In this document: in pieces, positions 48,557 through 57,028 of the stretch | Layout: each line of letters begins with the position of its first letter | Position numbering within the stretch: the first letter of the stretch is position 1 | DNA from: Pseudarthrobacter defluvii | GTDB lineage: Bacteria > Actinomycetota > Actinomycetes > Actinomycetales > Micrococcaceae | Assembly: GCF_030323865.1 (NCBI RefSeq) | Contig: NZ_CP066362.1 | Span: 434,001 to 498,000 of the forward strand | Direction of reading: 5' to 3' | Length of the DNA: 64,000 bases | Translations under genes and position numbers: made by a program | Notes under the pieces: generated by a model | Databases searched by the model: none | What the model was told of the DNA's origin: nothing | What the model saw: the letters and a program-made list of their open reading frames with translations, nothing else

Positions 48557-49672
48557 ATGACCGCAGCCAAGGGGAACATGACGGACAGCACGACAGGCGG
48601 CGGAGGTGCGGATGTACTATTTGAGCGCCGCGGCAGGCTGGGGGTGGCCACCCTCAACCGCCCCCGCGCGGTCAACGCGCTCACGGCGGGCATGGTGGAC
48701 CTGCTGTTGAGCCAGCTCACCACCTGGTCAGGGGACGACGGCGTGGCCGCCGTCCTGGTGCAGGGCGCCGGGGAACGGGGACTGTGCGCGGGCGGAGACA
48801 TCGTGGCCATTTACCAGGACATGCTGCACGGCGGAAGTGCGACGGCGGGTTTTTGGCAAACCGAGTACCGCCTGAATTCCCTGATTTCCCGGTACCCCAA
48901 GCCGTACGTTGCGCTGATGGACGGACTGGTCCTTGGCGGCGGGGTTGGCGTTTCGGCGCACGGGAACGTCCGCGTGGTCACCGAGCGGACCAGGATGGGG
49001 ATGCCGGAAACCACCATCGGGTTTGCGCCCGACGTCGGCGGGACCTTCCTGCTCTCGCACGCGCCGGGCGAAACGGGAACCCACGCCGCCCTTACGGGCG
49101 CACACCTGGGCGCCGGGGATGCCTTGTTCCTGGGCCTTGCAGACCACTATGTTCCGTCATCCGAGCTGCCCCGCCTGGCGGCGGCGCTGGAAACCGAAAG
49201 CCCGGAAGACGCCGTCGCCCGTTACGCTGAGCAGGCCCCCGCCTCGGTGCTGGCAGGGCAGCGGGAGTGGATTGATGCCTGCTATGACTCCGACGACGCG
49301 GGGGAAATTGTCGCCCGCCTCCGCTCCTGGACCGGGCCAGGCCAGGACGATGCGTCGGCGGCTGCAGACACCATCGAAGCCAAATCGCCGACGTCCGTGA
49401 AAGTTACCCTGGCGTCCCTGCGCCGCGCTTCAAACCTGACCTTGGATGAAGCGCTGGCCCAGGAGTACCGGGCAGGACTGCGATTCCTGCAGGGGCCGGA
49501 TTTCCGCGAGGGAATCCGCGCGCAGGTGGTGGACAAGGACAGGAACCCGCAGTGGAAGCCGGCAACCCTTGCCGAGGTGCTTCCCCAGGATGTGGACCGG
49601 TTTTTCCAGCCGCTGGATAGCGGGGAACTGGACCTGCAGGTGAAGGAGGGCGACCGTGCCTGGCACATTTAG
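48557..49672 (+). CDS. Enoyl-CoA hydratase/isomerase family protein, probable 3-hydroxyisobutyryl-CoA hydrolase
   Basis: 371 residues from ATG 48557 (AAGGAG ten bases before); ATG at 48509, 48536 and 48578 are in frame. The crotonase core has C-A-G-G-D-I near residue 77 and the hydrolase-type M-P-E-T-T-I-G-F-A-P-D-V-G-G-T-F near 150, which differs from true hydratases and is the mark of HIBYL-CoA hydrolases; so is the extra 100-residue C-terminus ending in D-R-N-P-Q-W-K-P. It releases 3-hydroxyisobutyrate in valine breakdown. Followed, with overlap, by the dehydrogenase that uses that product. Confidence 0.9.
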   Translation: MTAAKGNMTDSTTGGGGADVLFERRGRLGVATLNRPRAVNALTAGMVDLLLSQLTTWSGDDGVAAVLVQGAGERGLCAGGDIVAIYQDMLHGGSATAGFWQTEYRLNSLISRYPKPYVALMDGLVLGGGVGVSAHGNVRVVTERTRMGMPETTIGFAPDVGGTFLLSHAPGETGTHAALTGAHLGAGDALFLGLADHYVPSSELPRLAAALETESPEDAVARYAEQAPASVLAGQREWIDACYDSDDAGEIVARLRSWTGPGQDDASAAADTIEAKSPTSVKVTLASLRRASNLTLDEALAQEYRAGLRFLQGPDFREGIRAQVVDKDRNPQWKPATLAEVLPQDVDRFFQPLDSGELDLQVKEGDRAWHI

Positions 49673-50660
49673 TGTTGCCCTCCTGGGACTGGGGCACATG
49701 GGCGGCCCCATGGCCGTCAACCTGGTCCGCGCAGGCTATCGGGTGACGGGTTTCGACGTCGTTCCGGCAGCACGTGAAGCGGCAAAGGCGCACGGCATTC
49801 CCGTGGCGGGTTCTGCCATTGACGCCCTGGCCGGCGCGGACCTGGTGCTGACCATGTTCCCCAGCGGCCGCCACGTCCTGGACGCCTACCAGGGCTCCGA
49901 TGGTGATCCCGGCCTGCTGGCAACAGCCCGTCCGGGAACCATGTTCCTGGACTGCTCCACGATCAACGTCGAAGAGGCCCGCGCAGCTGCCCGCCTAACC
50001 ATCGAGGCAGGCCACCGGTCCGTTGACGCCCCCGTTTCCGGCGGCGTGGTGGGTGCCGAAGCCGGCACCCTGACCTTCATGGCCGGCGGAGACGACGCGG
50101 ACTTTGAGGCCGTGCGGCCGCTCCTGGAGGTCATGGGCAAGCGGGTGGTGCACTGCGGCAGCCACGGCGCCGGCCAGGCTGCCAAGATCTGCAACAACCT
50201 GATCCTGGGCGTTTCCATGATTGCGGTGAGCGAGGCCTTCGTCCTGGGCGAAAAGCTGGGCCTGACCCATCAGGCGCTGTTCGACGTCGCCTCCGCCGCG
50301 TCCGGCCAGTGCTGGGCGCTGACCACCAACTGCCCGGTGCCGGGGCCGGTTCCCACCAGCCCTGCCAACCGGGACTACCAGCCGGGCTTTGCCTCAGCGC
50401 TGATGGCAAAGGACCTGAACCTCGCGGTCAACGCCCTCAACGGCACGGGGGTGGCGGGGGAGATGGGAGCGCTCGCCGCCCATATCTACGATAGGTTTGC
50501 CGCGGAGGGCGGCGCGGGCCGTGACTTCTCCGCCATCATCACGGAGATCCGCCGGGCATCCGGCAAGCCTGCCCGGGACGAGGCAGCCGGGGAGCTTGCC
50601 CCCGGGGAGGCACCACGCAGGCACAGTACAAGAGCACACGACGACGGGAGCCCCGAATGA
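49656..50660 (+). CDS. mmsB: 3-hydroxyisobutyrate dehydrogenase
   Basis: 334 residues from GTG 49656, overlapping the previous gene by 17 bases. NAD-binding motif [11 protein letters not shown] near residue 9, substrate motif [11 protein letters not shown] near 125, and the catalytic Lys in [12 protein letters not shown] near 176. The T-N-C-P-V-P-G-P near 227 is typical of valine-pathway members. The C-terminal 35 residues (Glu/Ala/Arg-rich) extend past the usual end. Oxidises 3-hydroxyisobutyrate to methylmalonate semialdehyde. Confidence 0.94.
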   Translation: MPGTFSVALLGLGHMGGPMAVNLVRAGYRVTGFDVVPAAREAAKAHGIPVAGSAIDALAGADLVLTMFPSGRHVLDAYQGSDGDPGLLATARPGTMFLDCSTINVEEARAAARLTIEAGHRSVDAPVSGGVVGAEAGTLTFMAGGDDADFEAVRPLLEVMGKRVVHCGSHGAGQAAKICNNLILGVSMIAVSEAFVLGEKLGLTHQALFDVASAASGQCWALTTNCPVPGPVPTSPANRDYQPGFASALMAKDLNLAVNALNGTGVAGEMGALAAHIYDRFAAEGGAGRDFSAIITEIRRASGKPARDEAAGELAPGEAPRRHSTRAHDDGSPE

Positions 50661-51433
50661 CGGAGTACGCCAACATCCTGGTGGAACAGCAGGGCAGGGT
50701 GGGGCTGGTGACGCTCAACAGGCCCTCCGCGTTGAACGCCCTGAACAAGGCCACCATGGAAGAGCTGGTGGCAGCCGTCACCGCCATGGATTCCGATCCC
50801 GGCGTGGGGGCGGTGGTGATCACGGGCTCGGGCAAGGCGTTCGCGGCAGGAGCCGACATCAAGGAGATGGCGGACCAGGGCTATATGGACATGTACCTGG
50901 CGGACTGGTTCCGGGGCTGGGAGGACTTCGCCCGGCTGCGGATCCCCACAATCGCTGCTGTGTCCGGCTTTGCCTTGGGCGGCGGCTGCGAACTGGCCAT
51001 GATGTGCCACCTCATCATTGCCGGCGACAACGCGAAATTCGGCCAGCCGGAAATCAACCTCGGCGTCCTCCCCGGCATGGGCGGGTCCCAGCGCCTCACC
51101 CGGGCCGTGGGCAAGGCGAAGGCGATGGACATGATCCTCACCGGCAGGTTCATCGATGCGGACGAAGCGGAGCGGTGCGGTCTGGTGTCGAGGGTGGTTC
51201 CGGCAGCGGACGTGGTGTCCGAGGCGCTCGCGGCGGCCGGGGTGATAGCCGGCAAATCCAAGCCTGCGGCGATGGCCGCGGTGGAAGCGGTCAACGCGGC
51301 CTTCGAAACCGGCCTGGCCCACGGGGTCCAGTTCGAACGGCGGCTCTTCCATTCCCTGTTCGCCACCGAGGACCAAAAGGAAGGCATGGCAGCCTTCACT
51401 GAGAAGCGCCAGCCGGAGTTCAAGCACCGGTGA
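50657..51433 (+). CDS. Enoyl-CoA hydratase
   Basis: 258 residues, ATG overlapping the mmsB stop by four bases. The crotonase oxyanion hole [15 protein letters not shown] lies near residue 57, and the active-site Glu pair is seen in G-G-G-C-E-L-A-M near 110 and [15 protein letters not shown] near 132. Standard length for short-chain hydratases (about 257). In this operon it most likely hydrates methacrylyl-CoA in valine degradation, though general fatty-acid use is possible. Confidence 0.94.
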   Translation: MTEYANILVEQQGRVGLVTLNRPSALNALNKATMEELVAAVTAMDSDPGVGAVVITGSGKAFAAGADIKEMADQGYMDMYLADWFRGWEDFARLRIPTIAAVSGFALGGGCELAMMCHLIIAGDNAKFGQPEINLGVLPGMGGSQRLTRAVGKAKAMDMILTGRFIDADEAERCGLVSRVVPAADVVSEALAAAGVIAGKSKPAAMAAVEAVNAAFETGLAHGVQFERRLFHSLFATEDQKEGMAAFTEKRQPEFKHR

Positions 51434-51543
51434 TGCGGATGTCCCGCCTGCCTGGATAAAGCGTGCGACGACGGGAAGCCCCGTAAGGTAGGCATGACGG
51501 GGCTAGCACGCGGCCATGGCATGCAGCGGAACGGGACAGGCGT

Positions 51544-52197
51544 ATGTGGACAATCATGACCGGTGCAGCCAGCCCCACCGAGGGGCTCACCGGAATCGTG
51601 GGCTTTGCGGCGAGGGCTATTGATGCCCTGGGGGAGTGGGGCGTTGGCGCCTTCACGCTCGCCGAAACGGTGCTGCCTCCCATTCCCAGCGAGGTGATAC
51701 TCCCGCTGGCGGGCTACCTCGCCAAACAGGGCTCCCTGAACCTCCTCCTCGTCTTTGGCACCAGCACCCTTGGCGCGTACCTCGGGGCATTGTTGCTCTA
51801 CTGGCTGGGGGCCAAACTGGGCCTTGACCGGTCCATCCAGTGGTTGTCCAAGCTGCCGCTGGTGGACCGGGAAGACTTTGAGCACGCGGCAGGCTGGTTC
51901 CGGCGCCACGGCAGGTCCTCCATATTCTTTGGCCGTCTGCTGCCCGGGGTGCGCAGCCTGATTTCCCTGCCGGCCGGAGCGGCTGCCATGCCCGTGGGAA
52001 CCTTCAGCCTCTTCACCCTCGCCGGCAGCGGCCTCTGGAACGGCGCCCTCATTGGCCTGGGCTACCTGTTGGGCACTCAGTACCGGCTCATTGAGGAGTA
52101 CTCGCACTACCTGAACTACGCGGTCTACGCCGCGCTGGCTGTTGCTGTGGTCCTGCTCATCGTCCGGCGGACCAAACGCGCCAAGACCAGGCGCTGA
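51544..52197 (+). CDS. DedA family membrane protein
   Basis: 217 residues with about five hydrophobic segments. The DedA signatures are present: E-T-V-L-P-P-I-P-S-E-V-I-L-P-L-A-G near residue 40 with the key Glu, and F-G-R-L-L-P-G-V-R-S-L-I-S-L-P-A-G near 118 with the conserved Arg. DedA proteins are thought to flip lipid carriers such as undecaprenyl phosphate or phosphatidylethanolamine and support envelope and drug tolerance. The C-terminus is basic (R-R-T-K-R-A-K-T-R-R). Confidence 0.92.
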   Translation: MWTIMTGAASPTEGLTGIVGFAARAIDALGEWGVGAFTLAETVLPPIPSEVILPLAGYLAKQGSLNLLLVFGTSTLGAYLGALLLYWLGAKLGLDRSIQWLSKLPLVDREDFEHAAGWFRRHGRSSIFFGRLLPGVRSLISLPAGAAAMPVGTFSLFTLAGSGLWNGALIGLGYLLGTQYRLIEEYSHYLNYAVYAALAVAVVLLIVRRTKRAKTRR

Positions 52198-52231
52198 CAA
52201 CCGGCAGCAGGCGAACCCCACCTCCTGAACG

Positions 52232-53014
52232 CTACAGGGACTCGTCGGCGAAGCTGCGCAGTGCTTCCCGGACGAAACCCGCGCCCTCCATCCCGCCGTA
52301 ATTCACAGCGAACCGGGGGTCCATGACGTACATGTGCGCCAGGCCGAGGACGTATCCGCGAAGGTCTTTATCGCCGGCGGCGGGGGTTCCGGGAATGGAC
52401 TGCAGCCAGGCCACGTGCCGCCGTGCCAGGTCCTGGGCCTCCTGCCCGTCCGGCGCGGCTCCGGCGGCCGCTGCCGTGCTCCAGTCCCTGCTGAGCTTTT
52501 CCGCCTTCGACTTCCACTCCTGCTTCTCCGCCGCAGCCATGCCGCGCCACCAGGCATCGGATGTGGCATAAGCGTCCTTGCCCCAACGCTCCTCGACCTC
52601 ATCCTTGTACTGCGTGTGGTCGAAGCCTTCAAACATGTCCTCTGCCATCAGTTGGCCTCCTGCCTTCACTGTTTCGATGGTTTGCCGCACGGACTCCGCC
52701 TGCCGGGCCAGCCGCTGCTGCTCCTGGTCCAGCCACTTGAGATGCCGGGTGAGCGCCGCAACGGGACCGGCCTGCCGGTGGAAGACCTCCGCAATGGCCG
52801 GCAGCCCCAGGCCCAGCTCCCGCAGCAAAAGGATGCGCTGCAGCTGGAGGAGGGCGGCGCCGTCGTAATAGCGGTAACCGTTGCTGCCCACCCGGCTGGG
52901 CTTCAGCAGGCCGATGTCGTCGTAGTGCCTCAGGGTGCGGCTGGTGGTGCCTGCGATCCTGGCCACCTCCTGGATGGACCAATCCCGTCCCCCGCGAGCC
53001 GCCGTTTCTTCCAT
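52232..53014 (-). CDS. MerR family regulator with TipAS antibiotic-recognition domain
   Basis: 260 residues. Residues 12-80 are the MerR winged helix (I-Q-E-V-A-R-I-A-G-T-T-S-R-T-L-R-H-Y-D-D-I-G-L-L-K-P). A coiled coil follows (about 85-120), then a TipAS domain at about 130-255 with the E-E-V/R-W-G motif region (D-E-V-E-E-R-W-G-K-D-A-Y) and W-W-R-G-M-A-A-A-E. TipA of Streptomyces binds thiopeptide and other multidrug ligands. It is about the same length as TipAL. No obvious target gene is adjacent, and it is convergent with dedA. Confidence 0.92.
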   Translation of the reverse strand: MEETAARGGRDWSIQEVARIAGTTSRTLRHYDDIGLLKPSRVGSNGYRYYDGAALLQLQRILLLRELGLGLPAIAEVFHRQAGPVAALTRHLKWLDQEQQRLARQAESVRQTIETVKAGGQLMAEDMFEGFDHTQYKDEVEERWGKDAYATSDAWWRGMAAAEKQEWKSKAEKLSRDWSTAAAAGAAPDGQEAQDLARRHVAWLQSIPGTPAAGDKDLRGYVLGLAHMYVMDPRFAVNYGGMEGAGFVREALRSFADESL

Positions 53015-53081
53015 GGTTTGAGCCTAAGGTTTGACGCTGCGTCAAGGTCAACGCCGGATGGCCGGCAGGCGTTCCGCCGGG

Positions 53082-53417
53082 TTATTTGGCGTGGCGGTCA
53101 CGGGGCGTGCGGTGCCTGGCCTGGGCGACCAGCCTGGTGAACGCGAAAACAAAGATCGCCTCGAACAGCAGCATGAGGCCCATCAACAGCCATTGCTGCC
53201 GGGTGATAAAGACGATGCATCCGGTCAAGGCCAGAATGGTTCCCAGGGCGAGCGCGTAAACGGCGAAGCCGACGGCCACCCGGGCGCTGCGGACGCCGGT
53301 CCGGAACCCAAACCCGTGCGGCTCCCCGCCGGGCTGGCCGGGGACGCGGTCCGGTGCGGCAGGTCCAAGGGAGTCGAACTCCTCCCACGGATCCCTGTCC
53401 TGGTCCTGTGCGCTCAT
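53082..53417 (-). CDS. Small membrane protein of unknown function
   Basis: 111 residues. Hydrophilic, acidic N-terminus (D-Q-D-R-D-P-W-E-E-F-D-S-L) with a G-F-G-F-R-T turn, then two TM segments at about 46-70 and 74-95 (W-L-L-M-G-L-M-L-L-F-E-A-I-F-V-F-A-F), ending in a basic tail R-H-R-T-P-R-D-R-H. Topology predicts both ends inside. No family recognised. It stands alone between the TipA-like gene and cspA. Confidence 0.75.
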   Translation of the reverse strand: MSAQDQDRDPWEEFDSLGPAAPDRVPGQPGGEPHGFGFRTGVRSARVAVGFAVYALALGTILALTGCIVFITRQQWLLMGLMLLFEAIFVFAFTRLVAQARHRTPRDRHAK

Positions 53418-53481
53418 GCCTTAATTATCCCAAACTCTGGAAACGAAGGGTGCGGACACCCAACAGCCTTGGCATTAAAAT

Positions 53482-53515
53482 AGCGGCCCCTCCACCATGG
53501 GGTGGAGGGGCCGCT
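53482..53515 (-). terminator. Intrinsic terminator of cspA
   Basis: A perfect 15-bp stem, 53482-53496 with 53501-53515, ATGG loop; on the minus strand it is followed by ATTTTAATG. It is 39 bases past the cspA stop. Confidence 0.88.
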
Positions 53516-53553
53516 GAATGGGGTCCCGGCAGTTGCCGGAGGCCGCCGAAGAC

Positions 53554-53757
53554 TTAGAGCGGGCGAATGTTCTCAGCCTGCGGACCCTTGGGGCCCTGGG
53601 TCACATCGAATTCGACCTTCTGGTTCTCGTCCAGGGAGCGGTAACCGCTGGTGGCGATTGCCGAGTAGTGGGCGAAAACGTCAGCGGACCCGTCATCGGG
53701 GGCAATGAAGCCAAAACCCTTTTCGGCGTTGAACCATTTAACTGTGCCTGTTGCCAT
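53554..53757 (-). CDS. cspA: Cold shock protein (CspA family)
   Basis: 67 residues, single OB-fold. RNP1 K-G-F-G-F-I near residues 13-18 and RNP2 V-F-A-H-Y near 27-31 bind single-stranded nucleic acid; most CspA members have V-F-V-H-[FYW]. Acts as an RNA chaperone at low temperature or generally. AAGGAA precedes the ATG by seven bases. The 168 bases upstream up to the TetR gene would contain the promoter and a 5' leader; no cold-box-like element could be identified with confidence. Confidence 0.96.
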   Translation of the reverse strand: MATGTVKWFNAEKGFGFIAPDDGSADVFAHYSAIATSGYRSLDENQKVEFDVTQGPKGPQAENIRPL

Positions 53758-53925
53758 GGCTGCATTCCTTCATGTGACTCTGATTCTCTCCCCGGGGATC
53801 GTCCCGGAGTGCGCGGGAGGTAATCCCCCACTGTCCCCAAACGTACGGGGCGCAGGGCCGTGGTGCAAGGGTATACGCCATAAAGCGTTGTCCGATGTGG
53901 TCGCAACCGGGCCATTGGCCGGGCT

Positions 53926-54504
53926 CTATGGCTGCGCGGGGTGTTCCGGTCCATCGCCCAGCAGCCGGCTAATCCGGTCCTGGACCATCAGATCCGCCGC
54001 AGATTCATGGTTGAAGAGGATGCGGTAGATCACGGGAGCAACCACGGTATCCACAATTTGCGACGTCTCCGGCGCACTCTCGCCGCGAAGTCCGGCAAGT
54101 CTTCGGATTTCGTCGACATGGCCCTGCATCGATTGGAAGTACTCCCGCGTTACTGCCCCGTCCGCGAGCATGTCCCTCAGCACCTGGCGCCCCAGCGGCG
54201 AGGAGAACTCTTCTACGTAGGGGATGAACCAGGCTTCCATGTCGCCCCTGAGTGAGCCGGTATCCTCCACCTGCTCGGGCAGCATCCGGTTGGAGGCGAC
54301 GGCGGCGAGGAGCCGCGAAAGGTCACCCCACCTTCGGTAGATGGTGGAGGAGTTGACGCCGGCACGCTCTGCAACCTGCGGGACCGACAAAGCCGAGCGG
54401 TCGCCGTCGTTCTCGTCGAGTAGAGAGCGCACAGCCTGGTGAACGGCCTGTTGAACCCGGGCACTGCGGCCGCCTGGCCGGGGAGTCGCTGTCACCATCA
54501 TCAC
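53926..54504 (-). CDS. TetR family regulator
   Basis: 192 residues. The N-terminal helix-turn-helix S-V-P-Q-V-A-E-R-A-G-V-N-S-S-T-I-Y-R-R-W-G near residues 39-59 is clearly TetR-like. The C-terminal part is of the TetR_C type with W-F-I-P-Y-V-E-E-F and T-V-V-A-P-V-I-Y-R-I-L-F. It is divergent from an MFS exporter and two 24-bp repeats lie between them, so it probably represses the exporter and itself. The ligand is unknown. Confidence 0.92.
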   Translation of the reverse strand: MMMVTATPRPGGRSARVQQAVHQAVRSLLDENDGDRSALSVPQVAERAGVNSSTIYRRWGDLSRLLAAVASNRMLPEQVEDTGSLRGDMEAWFIPYVEEFSSPLGRQVLRDMLADGAVTREYFQSMQGHVDEIRRLAGLRGESAPETSQIVDTVVAPVIYRILFNHESAADLMVQDRISRLLGDGPEHPAQP

Positions 54505-54509
54505 ACCAT

Positions 54510-54533
54510 CTTAATGCAAAAACTACGCTTTAG
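54510..54533. promoter_or_regulatory. TetR operator candidate, copy A
   Basis: 24 bases of the form CTTAATGCA-n6-ACGCTTTAG with imperfect dyad symmetry, six bases before the TetR start codon. It agrees with copy B at the first nine and last seven bases. Confidence 0.6.
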
Positions 54534-54555
54534 TGACGGCACTCAGGAGTAGTCT

Positions 54556-54579
54556 CTTAATGCAGAGTTTGTGCTTTAG
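54556..54579. promoter_or_regulatory. TetR operator candidate, copy B
   Basis: CTTAATGCA-n8-GCTTTAG, direct repeat of copy A 46 bases away, 35 bases before the favoured MFS start. The flanks CTCTTAATGC and GCTTTAGAGAG give partial symmetry. Two sites, one near each divergent start, fit joint repression. Confidence 0.6.
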
Positions 54580-54613
54580 AGAGGTTTTGCGCGTGGATCG
54601 GGCAGGGAGAGCA

Positions 54614-55825
54614 GTGAAAAACAATGGGGCAGCGTTCTGGCTGCACGCGGCGCTTTTGACAGTCTTTATTGGCGCCTCGTCGGCGCCGTCTCCGCTGTAT
54701 GAGTTCTACGCCAGGCAATGGGGTCTCGGATCCGCGGCCGTCACGGTCGTCTTCGCCGTGTATGCGGTGGCAGTGCTGCTGACCCTGCTGGTGGTGGGAT
54801 CGCTGGCAAACCATCTGGGAACCAGGCCGGTGCTGCTGGGCGCCGTGGTGCTCCAGGTCGGAGCCATGATGACTTTTGCATTCGCGCCGGGCCCGGAAAT
54901 GCTCCTCGCTGCGCGGGCCCTGCAGGGAGTTGCCACCGGAGGGGCCATGGCGGCCGCCGGAGCTGCGCTGCTGGCCTTCGAAGGCACCGTGCGGCGCGGC
55001 CGCGGCTCCCTGGTCAACAGCGCCGCTTCCCCCGTCGGGCTCTCCATTGGTGCCTTGGGCTCGGCCTCGCTGGTGCGCTTCCTGCCCGAACCGACCAAAA
55101 CGGTGTACTTCTTCCTCGCGGCCCTCCTCCTTGTCCTCGGAGCTGCGCTGCTGTGGCTGCCCAGCGCCGGGCAGAAGACGCCCGGCTGGTTCCGCTCCCT
55201 GGTCCCCGAGGCGAGGATCCCCAGTTCTGCCCGTAAGACGATGGCCGCAACCATGCCGGTGGCAGCCGCAACCTGGGCGCTTGCCGGCTTCTATCTCTCG
55301 CTCGGACCGTCGCTCGCGCACTCGATTACGAAAGACAACTCGGTGCTGGTGGGAGGGTTGGCCCTGTTTGCCCTCTTCGTTCCGGGGGCGCTGGCAATCC
55401 TTGTCGTCCGCCGCTGGTCCGACCGCAACACGCTCCTGACCGGTGTAGTCTCCCTGATCGCCGGGATCTCCCTGACGGTCCTTGCCGTCCAGGTGGGCTC
55501 GGCGCCGCTGTACTTCGCCGGCACGATGGTGGCCGGAGTCGGTTTTGGCAGCGGCTACTTCGGCGCGATGCGGATGACGCTGCCGCTGTGCAGCCCGCAT
55601 GAGCGCGTGGGGATGCTCTCCAGCATCTACCTGATCTGCTACCTCGGCTTCAGTGTGCCCGCCGTGGCGGCAGGGCTGCTGGTGGCCGTTGCCGGGATGA
55701 AGAGCACGACGTTGCTCTACGGCGCCGCCCTGGTGCTGGCGGCCATTCCTGCCCTGCTGGTCACCGCCAGGGGCACACGCACCAACCGCATCACCCCGCC
55801 TGTTGAACCAACAGCGGCATCCTGA
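54614..55825 (+). CDS. MFS transporter
   Basis: 403 residues from GTG 54614 (GGGAGA five bases before); ATG at 54560 lies within the repeat and an earlier frame start at 54533 in copy A, so both are unlikely. Twelve TM segments. TM1 holds S-S-A-P-S-P-L-Y-E-F-Y; the TM2-3 loop N-H-L-G-T-R-P is a reduced form of the MFS G-x-L-a-D-r-x-G-r motif. Mid-loop basic cluster A-R-I-P-S-S-A-R-K. It resembles drug or aromatic-compound exporters, but substrate is unknown. It is 11 bases from the acyl-CoA dehydrogenase-type gene, hinting at one operon. Confidence 0.9.
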   Translation: MKNNGAAFWLHAALLTVFIGASSAPSPLYEFYARQWGLGSAAVTVVFAVYAVAVLLTLLVVGSLANHLGTRPVLLGAVVLQVGAMMTFAFAPGPEMLLAARALQGVATGGAMAAAGAALLAFEGTVRRGRGSLVNSAASPVGLSIGALGSASLVRFLPEPTKTVYFFLAALLLVLGAALLWLPSAGQKTPGWFRSLVPEARIPSSARKTMAATMPVAAATWALAGFYLSLGPSLAHSITKDNSVLVGGLALFALFVPGALAILVVRRWSDRNTLLTGVVSLIAGISLTVLAVQVGSAPLYFAGTMVAGVGFGSGYFGAMRMTLPLCSPHERVGMLSSIYLICYLGFSVPAVAAGLLVAVAGMKSTTLLYGAALVLAAIPALLVTARGTRTNRITPPVEPTAAS

Positions 55826-55836
55826 AAGGAAATGAC

Positions 55837-56697
55837 ATGACCTTCACCCTTCCTGCCAACATCGCGGGCCGGCCCATCACCGTACTCGGTGGCGGCACCC
55901 TGGGCCGGCGCATCGCCCTCATGCTCTCGCTCCAGGGCGCCGAGGTGCGCATCTTCGACACCAACGTTGCGGTGGCCCAGGCCGCCGTCAACTACATCGC
56001 AGCGGAGCGCCCTGCAGCCGTGGAGGAATTCGGTGGTGTTCCCGCAGGGCGGATTACCGCGGGTGACAACCTCCCGTCAGCCCTCAGTGACGCCTGGCTC
56101 GTAATTGAGGCGGTGCCGGAAAAGCTTGAGCTCAAGCAGAAGATCTTCGCCGACCTCGACCGCCTGGCCGCCCCCGACACTGTCCTGGCCAGCAACTCCT
56201 CGTCCTTCGCCTCGTCCGAATTCATCGGTGGGGTAGGCACGCCGGAACGGGTGCTGAACATGCACTTCTACATGCCGCCGGCCGTGCGCTCGGTGGAACT
56301 GATGTCCAGCGGCCGCACCGAGCCGGCGATCCTGGACCTGCTGATGGGGGAGCTGCCCAAGTACGCACTGGCCCCACACCTGGTGCGCAAGGAAAGCACG
56401 GGCTTCATCTTCAACCGGGTCTGGGCCGCGATCAAGCGTGAATCCCTGCTGGTAGTGGCCGAGGGTGTTGCCGATCCCGAAGACGTGGACGCACTGTTCC
56501 TTGATGTCTTCAAGTCCAACACCGGGCCGTTCCGCTTCATGGACCAGGTGGGCTTGGACGTGGTCCTCGACATCGAGAACCACTACTGCCAGCTGGCAGG
56601 AATGGAGAACAAGTCGGCCCCGCTGCTGCAGGGCTACATCGACAAGGGCTGGCTGGGCGTCAAGAGCGGCCGCGGGTTCTACAGCGACTACGCCTAA
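55837..56697 (+). CDS. 3-hydroxyacyl-CoA dehydrogenase, NAD-binding
   Basis: 286 residues, a stand-alone (non-multifunctional) HAD. NAD motif L-G-G-G-T-L-G-R-R near residue 17, acidic D-T-N near 40 for NAD preference, E-A-V-P-E near 91, and the catalytic His in H-F-Y-M-P near 143. Second domain 175-286 has K-E-S-T-G-F-I-F-N-R. It oxidises a 3-hydroxyacyl-CoA or similar hydroxy acid. It follows the MFS gene by 11 bases. The sequence is nearer to 3-hydroxybutyryl-CoA dehydrogenase than to lambda-crystallin-like enzymes. Confidence 0.9.
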   Translation: MTFTLPANIAGRPITVLGGGTLGRRIALMLSLQGAEVRIFDTNVAVAQAAVNYIAAERPAAVEEFGGVPAGRITAGDNLPSALSDAWLVIEAVPEKLELKQKIFADLDRLAAPDTVLASNSSSFASSEFIGGVGTPERVLNMHFYMPPAVRSVELMSSGRTEPAILDLLMGELPKYALAPHLVRKESTGFIFNRVWAAIKRESLLVVAEGVADPEDVDALFLDVFKSNTGPFRFMDQVGLDVVLDIENHYCQLAGMENKSAPLLQGYIDKGWLGVKSGRGFYSDYA

Positions 56698-56779
56698 ATC
56701 CGCCGCCCACCTTGGCGATGCCTACGTTGTTGTCGAGGAATCCCGGAACGGCAGACCAGCCGCATGTTCGATGCCGTAC

Positions 56780-57028
56780 TCAGCCCCGGACTGCCGGGCA
56801 CCAGACCTGTGTGCCGTCGCCCTTGTGCAGCATGACGCGCTCAGCGGAGGCAAGGTACCTGACCCAGAGAACTGTCCCGTCCGGCGTCGCGAGTTCTGCC
56901 GTCGCGGCCGCCGGGAAACACCCGGGCCGGCGCACCATCACGGGTGCGCCGGCCGCCAGCCCAAGCCAGTTGGTAACCCGAACCAGCTCTGCGGGCGGGC
57001 ATTCAGACGGCTTCAAGCACGCTGACAT
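56780..57028 (-). CDS. Small protein overlapping the thiolase gene end, function unknown
   Basis: 82 residues. The ATG at 57028 lies inside the last codons of the thiolase gene (26-base overlap) and the frame continues to 56780. Composition is natural for a coding region: P-A-E-L-V-R-V-T-N-W-L-G-L-A-A-G-A-P-V, then A-E-L-A-T-P-D-G-T-V-L-W-V-R-Y-L-A-S-A-E-R-V-M-L-H. Two or three beta-strands and an acidic end suggest a small beta-barrel. Not similar to a family I recognise. The fact that it fills the whole space before the convergent HAD gene argues for real coding. Confidence 0.55.
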   Translation of the reverse strand: MSACLKPSECPPAELVRVTNWLGLAAGAPVMVRRPGCFPAAATAELATPDGTVLWVRYLASAERVMLHKGDGTQVWCPAVRG

